Shown here: one piece after another, positions 6,917 through 11,676 of the stretch | Layout of the letters: each line of letters begins with the position of its first letter | Position numbering within the stretch: position 1 is the first letter of the stretch | From: an uncultured Coriobacteriaceae bacterium | Lineage (GTDB): Bacteria > Actinomycetota > Coriobacteriia > Coriobacteriales > Eggerthellaceae | Reading direction: 5' to 3' | NCBI GenBank assembly: GCA_900550055.1 | Contig: URQU01000052.1 | Span: 1 to 11,676 of the forward strand | Length of the DNA stretch: 11,676 nt | The notes under the pieces: model-generated | What the model was told of the DNA's origin: nothing | Database searches by the model: none | Seen by the model: the letters and a program-made list of their open reading frames with translations, nothing else | Program-made: the position numbers and the translations under genes

Positions 6917-7867
6917 TCACGCCTCCTTCGCGTTCGCTTCGGGCGCCATGGAAAGCGCGTCGAACTTGCAGGCGGCGGCGCAAACCCCGCAGCCTTTGCA
7001 GAAATCAAGGTCGATATCCACCGAAACGCCCGCCTTGTTTTGCCCGTCAACCTTGAAGATGGCGCCGTCCGGACAGTACAGGTAGCACTGCAGGCAGCCC
7101 GTGCACGCGCTCGCATTAAGCACCGGGCGCACGTTGCGCCAGCCCGCGTTGACCTGCGTCAGGTATCCCGCCGTGTAGCAGGTGGTTTCGGCATAGACGC
7201 AAGGATCGGGAACGGTGGCGAACAGCTGCGGCATATGCGCAGCCGAAGAATGCGCCGACCGGTGTAGGCCGGTTACCGTTTCCAGCTCGTCACCGTGTTG
7301 ACCTGCGGATTCGTCATCAGCGGCTTCCTCATATCCGGCAACCTCGGCCTGCTGAACCAGCGCAATGGCGTGTTCGACCACCTTGATGTTGGCTTCGTGC
7401 AGTTTCGCGGGCATGTACTGACGGATGGCCTCCTCCACGCTTTCGCGGTCCACGCAATCGGCAAGCTGTGCTAAAGCGCCCAAAAACACCGTGTTGGGGA
7501 TGGGCCGGCCCAGAATCTCGGTGGCCAGGCCGTCCGCGTCGATGGCCAGCAAGCGCGGGTCGTTAAGCGCCTCGGCGGTGTTCACCAGGCAGATGCCGCC
7601 CGGTTTCAGCTCGCGCTCCCAGCCGGGCGCCAGCAGCGTTCCGTCCAGGTAGATCACGAAATCCGCCTTCGCAACGGCGCTTCGGTCACCGACTTGCACC
7701 GTATCGATCTTGGTGAACGCGCGCATGGGCGCGCCGCGTCGCTCGGGGCCGAACGAGGGGAACGCAAGCGCGTGCCGCTTGCCGTCAAGCGACGCCGCTG
7801 CGCCCAGAAGCCGAGCGGCGGTGAAGGCCCCCTGTCCGCCGCGGCCATGCCAAAGCACTTCTATCAT
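6917..7867 (-). CDS. porG: 2-Oxoacid:ferredoxin oxidoreductase, fused gamma-delta subunit
   Basis: This 316-residue fusion joins two subunits that are separate genes in many organisms. Residues 1-175 are the gamma domain, with the CoA-binding type motif WHGRGGQGAFTAARLLG (6-22) and FPSFGPERRGAPMRAF (36-51). An acidic, His-containing linker spans about 176-220. The rest is the delta ferredoxin domain with two [4Fe-4S] motifs: CTGCLQCYLYCP (C255, C258, C261, C265) and CKGCGVCAAAC (C290, C293, C296, C300). Delta carries electrons from the TPP site to external ferredoxin. ATG 7867 is chosen because AAAAGG lies six bases upstream and the family start (MIEVLWHGRGGQG) begins there; longer in-frame starts lack an RBS. 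Its TGA overlaps the possible alpha ATG by one base, which implies translational coupling. It is the first gene of the operon; a promoter is not clearly visible, and TATGAT (7907-7902, minus) is only a weak -10 candidate. Confidence 0.92.
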   Translation of the reverse strand: MIEVLWHGRGGQGAFTAARLLGAAASLDGKRHALAFPSFGPERRGAPMRAFTKIDTVQVGDRSAVAKADFVIYLDGTLLAPGWERELKPGGICLVNTAEALNDPRLLAIDADGLATEILGRPIPNTVFLGALAQLADCVDRESVEEAIRQYMPAKLHEANIKVVEHAIALVQQAEVAGYEEAADDESAGQHGDELETVTGLHRSAHSSAAHMPQLFATVPDPCVYAETTCYTAGYLTQVNAGWRNVRPVLNASACTGCLQCYLYCPDGAIFKVDGQNKAGVSVDIDLDFCKGCGVCAAACKFDALSMAPEANAKEA

Positions 7868-7961
7868 ATGAAACCTTTTCCCGTCTTGGATACGCCGTTC
7901 CATCATACGCCAGGCTTTTGCCCGGCGCCCGGCGGGCCCGGCGTCAGCCCGCAAAACGCCG

Positions 7962-7987
7962 AAAAGGGGACGAGCGCGCTCGTCCCC
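7962..7987 (-). terminator. Perfect palindromic terminator after the LysR-like gene
   Basis: GGGGACGAGCG (7966-7976) meets CGCTCGTCCCC (7977-7987) with no spacer, giving an 11-bp perfect palindrome. On the minus strand TTTTC follows. It lies 25 bases behind the stop of the LysR-like gene and separates that unit from the oxidoreductase operon, which must have its own promoter in the next 95 bases. Confidence 0.82.
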
Positions 7988-8012
7988 TCCAAGGTCGCAA
8001 AAACCGCGTTTC

Positions 8013-8666
8013 CTAGAACTTCGCGTAGCGCTCCAGGTTCTTCTCGAGCGTTGCCACGAAGCGCGCCGCGGTGCCGTCGAGCTGCACGCCCTTCTTCTTC
8101 AGGTAGCCCAGGCGCAGCGTGACATCCGCGTCAAGCGGCACCGTGCGCAGCTGAGCGCCGTCGGAGATGCCCACCAAAATGCCCGAGGTCACGGTGTAGC
8201 CGTTGAGCGCCACGATCAGCTCGGAGAGGCTGGCGCGATCGGTGGTGGCGATGGACTTGGCGCGCGGCTGGTCGCCCAGCGCCTCCTCGAAGAAGGCGGC
8301 CGGAGCGTCTTTGCCCTGGTCGAAGTAGATGTAGGGGTAATCGGCCAGCTGCTCGAGCGTCAGGCTGGACGCGTTGACCAGCGGGTGGCTTGCCGGCAGC
8401 GCCACGCGCGGGGCCGACTCGACCAGCTGCACGAACTCGAGGCCGGCGGCGTCGAAGGCGGCGTCAAGCTCCGCGGCGGTCGTGGAGGTCTCGAACACCA
8501 CGCCCAGCTCGCTTTCGCCCGATGCCACGTCGTCGATGACGCCCTGCGTGGTGCGGTCGCGGAACGCGTAGTTGTAGGAGTCGCCGCCCAGCGCCAGCAC
8601 CGTGTGCGCAAACGTCTGGACATTGAACAGGTAATGCTGCCCGGAAACGGAGAAATCGTATGCCAT
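8013..8666 (-). CDS. Stand-alone LysR-type substrate-binding domain protein without HTH
   Basis: The 217 residues match the effector-binding half of LysR-type regulators. An opening beta strand (DFSVSGQHYLFNVQTFAHTVLAL) is followed by VIDDVASGESELGVVFE, a second half with RVALPASHPLVN and LADYPYIYF, then SLSELIVALNGYTVTSGI and LRLGYLKKKG near the end. The N-terminal winged HTH (about 80-90 residues) present in normal family members is absent. The start is well defined: ATG at 8666 with AAAGGA six bases upstream, and only 87 bases to the preceding gene, too little for an HTH. No signal peptide or membrane segment is visible, so it should be cytoplasmic. It follows a PaaK-like CoA ligase on the same strand and is divided from it by a stem-loop. 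Possible roles are ligand sensing, antagonism of a full-length LysR protein, or a ligand-binding partner of the ligase; none is proven. Confidence 0.8.
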   Translation of the reverse strand: MAYDFSVSGQHYLFNVQTFAHTVLALGGDSYNYAFRDRTTQGVIDDVASGESELGVVFETSTTAAELDAAFDAAGLEFVQLVESAPRVALPASHPLVNASSLTLEQLADYPYIYFDQGKDAPAAFFEEALGDQPRAKSIATTDRASLSELIVALNGYTVTSGILVGISDGAQLRTVPLDADVTLRLGYLKKKGVQLDGTAARFVATLEKNLERYAKF

Positions 8667-8688
8667 GGGAAGATCCTTTCGCTCGGTG

Positions 8689-8721
8689 CCGCGCCCCGCA
8701 AAAGCCTGTTGCGGGGCGCGG
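8689..8721 (-). promoter_or_regulatory. Large intercistronic stem-loop
   Basis: CCGCGCCCCGCAA (8689-8701) and TTGCGGGGCGCGG (8709-8721) form a perfect, GC-rich 13-bp stem with a seven-base loop. It lies between the CoA ligase stop and the RBS of the LysR-like gene, ending about ten bases before the RBS. No T-tract follows it on the minus strand, so a role in mRNA stability, processing or partial attenuation is likelier than full termination. The function is inferred. Confidence 0.7.
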
Positions 8722-8753
8722 CCGATGTAAACCAGGTGGTTTTGCGCCGTCGC

Positions 8754-10097
8754 CTACTTTGCGCTTTCGCGCTCGTCGATGAAGCGCTTCGCCTTGTGCT
8801 CGCTGGAGGTGCCCAGCTTGTCGGCGTCGAACACGATGACCTTGGCCGGACGCACGCCCGTGTGGGCCTTCAGCGCCGCCTCGACGCGCTTGGACACCTG
8901 GTCGTAGGGCTCGTCGCTGCCAAAGGCGCGCTCGACGGACACCTCGTAGCGGGTGGAGAAGTTCTCGTCGTACACGCGGATGGAGTACTCGCCGGTCAGG
9001 CCCGGCTCCTTGCGCACGACGTATTCCACGTCGGAGGGGAACACGTTCACGGCGCCCACGATGAACATCTCGTCCTTGCGGCCGGTCACGTGGATGCGGG
9101 CGTGGGTGCGGCCGCAGCTGCACTTCTCGGTGGAAACGTAGCCGATGTCGCCGGTGCGGAAGCGGATCATCGGGCGGGCCTTCTTCATGAGCGTGGTGTA
9201 GGTCAGCTCGCCCACGCTGCCGGGCTCGAGCACCTCGCCGGTGACCGGGTCGACGGTCTCGACGAGGATCTGATCCTCCACGATATGCAGGCCGTCCTTC
9301 GCCTCGCACATGGCGGCGCAGGCGCCGTAGATGTCGGACAGGCCGAAGAAGTCGACCACGTTCGCGCCCCACAGCTCCTCGATGCTCTCGCGCGTGGATT
9401 CAATGGAACCGCCCGGCTCACCTGCGACGATGATGGTGCGGATGCTGAAGTCGTTGCGCGGGTCGAGGCCCTTCTCCTTGATCTTCTGACCCAGCGTCCA
9501 GGCGTAGGAGGGGCTGGTCCAGATGATGGTGGGCTGGTACTGCTTCAGCACGAAGATCAGGCGGTCGGAGGGGATGGCGCCGGCCCAGATGGCAAGCGCG
9601 CCCAGACGCTGCGCGCCGATGACGTCGGGGCCGCCGACGTACAGGGCGAAGTTCAGGCCGTGGACGTAGCGGTCGTTGGGGCGCATGCCGGCCTGCCAGA
9701 ACAGACGGGCCTCGGTGTCCTGCCACAGGTCGAAGTCCTCCTGCGTGAAGGGGCTGACCGTGGGCACGCCCGTCGAGCCGGACGAGGTGGCCATGAAGAT
9801 GACGTCCTCCTCGGGCACCGAGCACATCTCGCCGAAGAAGCTGCCCACGTGCTGGGTCTCGCGCTCGGTCTTCTTGTCGATGAAGGGGAACTTCTCCAGA
9901 TCCTTCAGGGTCTTGATGTCCTCGGGTTTCACGCCGGCCTCGTCGAAGGAGCGCTTGTAGTACGCCGTGTTGTCGTAGGCGTAGCGAACCATCTCCTGAA
10001 GGCGCTCAAGCTGCATGGCCTCCAGTTCGGCGCGCGGCATGCACTCGATCTCGGGATCATAGTACTTCTGGTCGTAGGGAATGTTCTTCTTCGCCAT
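8754..10097 (-). CDS. paaK: PaaK-family AMP-forming arylacetate/phenylacetate-CoA ligase
   Basis: This 447-residue adenylate-forming enzyme activates a carboxylic acid with ATP and transfers it to CoA. The phosphate-binding motif is SSGSTGVPT (105-113), followed by FGLSDIYG (251-258), RTGDIGY (314-320), CSCGR (326-330, typical of the PaaK branch), VTGRKDEMFIVGAVNVFPSDVE (337-358) and a C-terminal EHKAKR carrying the likely catalytic lysine. Its length matches phenylacetate-CoA ligases (about 430-450 residues). ATG 10097 is preferred over GTG 10100 because AAGGAG lies five bases upstream of it. It leads the pair with the LysR-like protein. The oxidoreductase genes are near but lie behind a terminator. 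The family includes phenylacetate, indoleacetate and related ligases, so the substrate is not settled. The name paaK denotes the family only. Confidence 0.9.
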   Translation of the reverse strand: MAKKNIPYDQKYYDPEIECMPRAELEAMQLERLQEMVRYAYDNTAYYKRSFDEAGVKPEDIKTLKDLEKFPFIDKKTERETQHVGSFFGEMCSVPEEDVIFMATSSGSTGVPTVSPFTQEDFDLWQDTEARLFWQAGMRPNDRYVHGLNFALYVGGPDVIGAQRLGALAIWAGAIPSDRLIFVLKQYQPTIIWTSPSYAWTLGQKIKEKGLDPRNDFSIRTIIVAGEPGGSIESTRESIEELWGANVVDFFGLSDIYGACAAMCEAKDGLHIVEDQILVETVDPVTGEVLEPGSVGELTYTTLMKKARPMIRFRTGDIGYVSTEKCSCGRTHARIHVTGRKDEMFIVGAVNVFPSDVEYVVRKEPGLTGEYSIRVYDENFSTRYEVSVERAFGSDEPYDQVSKRVEAALKAHTGVRPAKVIVFDADKLGTSSEHKAKRFIDERESAK

Positions 10098-10195
10098 CAC
10101 TGCTCCTTGCTCGCAGGTATCGGGGGTTGTTTCGGTAAGCCAGTATGAAACCAGAACCCCACTCCCGAAGCAAGCCGAATCGGCATACGGAAAGC

Positions 10196-10234
10196 GTAAA
10201 GCCCGCCATCGCCGATTTCGATGACGGGCTTTAC
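10196..10234 (-). terminator. Probable terminator of the LuxR-type regulator gene
   Basis: GTAAAGCCCG (10196-10205) pairs with CGGGCTTTAC (10225-10234), extended inside by CATCG/CGATG around a seven-base loop. It lies about 120 bases behind the regulator stop and 100 bases before the CoA ligase start, so it separates the two. The T-richness is in the stem and in GCTTTCC after it, weaker than a classic U-tract. A 66-codon plus-strand frame across it (10145-10345) looks spurious. Confidence 0.65.
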
Positions 10235-10356
10235 CTGGGGAAATACTATTTAATAGAAGGATTTAAGCTCCTAACGGCCACCAAGCCGCTACACATCCCT
10301 TTGTTTCGCAAAATCAATGAAATATCACTAGAAAGCTCTGCGTAATTCGATAGTCC

Positions 10357-11151
10357 TCATGTTATATCGCTATCGCTCTTTGAATTATCATTATTTTTCA
10401 GAGCTCGGTTGAACGCTGCAAAAAACTGCATTCCATTCGATACATGCATCTTGCGATAAATGCTAGCGACATGATGCTTGAGAGTGTTCTTGCTAATACT
10501 TAGGCTATCGGCAATTTCCGCGCGAGACATACCTTTAACTAAAAGACTGCACACTTCCCACTCGCGTTGGGAAAGAGAGTAAGTTGCAATTATGCTATCG
10601 ACATTGCAGTCCATCATAAAGCGATTCACACCATTGGGATAGGCGAGCCTGAAACGATTGCAGAGATGCTCATTGACCTCATTCAGTATGCGCATCTCCT
10701 CATCGGAAAAATTTCCCTGCTCTTTTGCGCGCATTAAGGAAATCGTCCCAAAAAGTATATTGTCTGTGGCAATGCACGCAGTCGCTGTATAAAAAATGCC
10801 CATGCGGCTTTCCCATTCCTGATGAATGCGCGATTGCTCAATTACTTCCGGAGGCACTAAATCCGTTGATCGAACCGTTGCTGGTATCCCCTGATTATAA
10901 AACCACGAAAGATAGTCAATGGTGTGATAGTAATCCGCGTAAAGAGCCGTGGTTTCTTCGTCAGTGTCCATACTTTGATAATTGAAAGCCGCCTTGAATC
11001 GATCGGATTGATCGTTAAGGGCTGTATACGAATGATCAAAAGGAATAATTTCGCGTAAGCCCTCGCAGCAGCTAATCAGCAAATCTTCCACAGGAGTAGT
11101 ATATATTCCGATGATTATTTCATTTTGCTTCCTTCGAACGTCATCATCCAT
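10357..11151 (-). CDS. LuxR-type transcriptional regulator with N-terminal sensory region
   Basis: This 264-residue protein has a C-terminal LuxR-type HTH (about 191-245). YSLSQREWEVCSLLVKGMSRAEIADSLSISKNTLKHHVASIYRKM contains the usual L-S-R-E-EV opening and the T-x-K-x-H-x-x-x-I-x-x-K recognition pattern. The N-terminal 170 residues look like a GAF-type or autoinducer-binding-like sensor fold (EIIPFDHSYTAL, IFYTATACIATDNILFGTISLMRA), without a receiver aspartate or membrane segment. ATG 11151 is chosen: GAGGTG (11162-11157) lies six bases upstream, and the GTG at 11160 falls inside that RBS. Base composition is visibly AT-richer than in neighbouring genes, which hints at different origin. 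LuxR-type regulators with an N-terminal sensor are abundant in coriobacteria and often act on adjacent genes; here the CoA ligase downstream is the nearest candidate target, behind a probable terminator. Confidence 0.88.
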   Translation of the reverse strand: MDDDVRRKQNEIIIGIYTTPVEDLLISCCEGLREIIPFDHSYTALNDQSDRFKAAFNYQSMDTDEETTALYADYYHTIDYLSWFYNQGIPATVRSTDLVPPEVIEQSRIHQEWESRMGIFYTATACIATDNILFGTISLMRAKEQGNFSDEEMRILNEVNEHLCNRFRLAYPNGVNRFMMDCNVDSIIATYSLSQREWEVCSLLVKGMSRAEIADSLSISKNTLKHHVASIYRKMHVSNGMQFFAAFNRALKNNDNSKSDSDIT

Positions 11152-11160
11152 GTGCAACAC

Positions 11161-11420
11161 CTCATTTGCGATTCGCTAACTCTCTTGTATTAATTGCATT
11201 CTCCTGCGTTCGTCGGTCTTTGCAGAGAAAACACCCTTGCGAACTCTCTGCAATCGCTATGGGCACCGTGCGCCTTTTGCCACGATAATGCGATGATGAA
11301 AAGGGCTTATATCCTCCATTTACAATACCGCAAAGGCTCCATCAAACTTAATGAAGCCTTTGCCTGCAGTAAGAAAACGCGATGCCAACATGGACTACTT
11401 TCACATCACCCAAGCTTTGA
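11161..11420. promoter_or_regulatory. Intergenic control region upstream of the LuxR-type gene
   Basis: This 260-base AT-rich stretch lies between the carbamate kinase stop and the regulator start, both minus strand. TTGCAGAG (11220-11227) and CTCTGCAA (11246-11253) form a perfect dyad with an 18-base spacer, about 70 bases upstream of the regulator ATG, and could be an operator. AAAGGCTCCA (11332-11341) and TGAAGCCTTT (11352-11361) form a one-mismatch hairpin 60 bases behind the carbamate kinase stop. That is a possible weak terminator without a clear U-tract. No convincing -35/-10 pair was found. Confidence 0.45.
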
Positions 11421-11676
11421 CTAGGCGACGATGACGGTGCCCGTCTCGCCGCGAAGGCCGGCGGCGGCGCACTCCAGCGAGGTGATGAGCGCCTTGCCCT
11501 CGGGGTACTTCTCGACGTAGTCGATGCAGGCCTCCACCTTGGGCAGCATGGAGCCCGGGGCGAACTGGCCCTGCTCGATGTACTCGCGGGCCTGGGCCGC
11601 GGTCATCTCGGAGATCTCCTCCTGCTCGGGCGTGTTGAAGTTGACGCACACCTTCTCCACGGCGGTGAGGATCACG
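11421..11676 (-). CDS. arcC: Carbamate kinase, C-terminal part (gene runs off the window)
   Basis: The 84 visible residues end at a TAG stop and read through the window edge with no start of their own. ILTAVEKVCVNFNTPEQEEI, YIEQGQFAPGSMLPKVEACIDYVE, ALITSLECAAAGLRGETGT and VIVA match the end of carbamate kinase, including the GQFAPGSMxPKVEA signature of the ATP-binding region. The enzyme makes ATP from carbamoyl phosphate and ADP, usually the last step of the arginine deiminase pathway or of agmatine or purine-derived catabolism. The upstream part (about 225 residues) and the rest of the operon are outside the window, so its pathway cannot be told here. The GC-rich composition matches the metabolic genes and not the adjacent LuxR-type gene. 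Confidence 0.92.
   Translation of the reverse strand, partial: VILTAVEKVCVNFNTPEQEEISEMTAAQAREYIEQGQFAPGSMLPKVEACIDYVEKYPEGKALITSLECAAAGLRGETGTVIVA

Noticed and set aside
8385..10148. 587-codon plus-strand open frame
   Set aside because: It is a shadow opposite the CoA ligase and the LysR-like gene, both of which have family motifs and RBSs; its His/Val/Ala-rich sequence matches no family.
10145..10345. 66-codon plus-strand small protein
   Set aside because: It spans the probable terminator hairpin at 10196-10234 and has no RBS.
11194..11424. 76-codon plus-strand small protein
   Set aside because: It starts without an RBS, crosses two inverted repeats and runs into the 3' end of the carbamate kinase gene.

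Overview
The window looks like a chromosomal segment of an anaerobic, high-GC Gram-positive gut bacterium, most likely a coriobacterium (Eggerthellaceae-like, Actinomycetota). This is an inference from the gene set: a GC-rich ferredoxin-dependent 2-oxoacid oxidoreductase, a PaaK-type CoA ligase, a stand-alone LuxR-type regulator with an N-terminal sensory region, a tandem Usp protein and a carbamate kinase. No rRNA, tRNA or CRISPR array was seen.

Layout. (1) Positions 1-2750 are a graveyard of IS110-family elements. A nearly complete element lies on the minus strand (transposase 1304-189), with its reading frame broken by two TGA codons. It abuts an internal fragment of a YycJ-like metallo-beta-lactamase-fold hydrolase (about 1439-1878, minus). 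That fragment is fused head-to-head at about 1875 to a second, diverged IS110 transposase on the plus strand that has lost its N-terminal catalytic domain (about 1877-2587). (2) Positions 2588-3589 hold no convincing gene. They contain the structured tail of the second IS, a long imperfect palindrome and a strong terminator. (3) A tandem universal stress protein gene (3590-4447, plus) has its own RBS and promoter-like sequence and ends at a strong terminator. (4) A minus-strand operon, 7867 to 4678, encodes a pyruvate/2-oxoacid:ferredoxin oxidoreductase as gamma-delta fusion, then alpha, then beta, tightly packed and each with a Shine-Dalgarno sequence. (5) Upstream, and separated by a perfect palindromic terminator, a second minus-strand pair encodes a PaaK-like AMP-forming CoA ligase (10097-8754) and a LysR-type effector-binding domain without its DNA-binding domain (8666-8013), with a large stem-loop between them. 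(6) A visibly AT-richer LuxR-type regulator (11151-10357) follows. (7) The window ends inside a carbamate kinase gene (C-terminal part, minus strand).

How the parts may work together. The oxidoreductase makes or consumes acyl-CoA with reduced ferredoxin, and the ligase interconverts an (aryl)acid and its acyl-CoA. Together they could form an anaerobic 2-oxoacid pathway, for example aryl-pyruvate to aryl-acetyl-CoA to aryl-acetate, but the alpha subunit is closest to the pyruvate-type family, so the substrate is open. The helix-turn-helix-less LysR domain could sense a related ligand.

The most unusual signals are: two TGA codons exactly at conserved Trp positions of one transposase; a long inverted repeat that would hide that transposase's RBS and start codon; structured, partly conserved tails of both IS110 elements that are candidate guide (bridge/seek) RNA regions; and the stand-alone LysR effector domain linked to a CoA ligase by an intercistronic hairpin.
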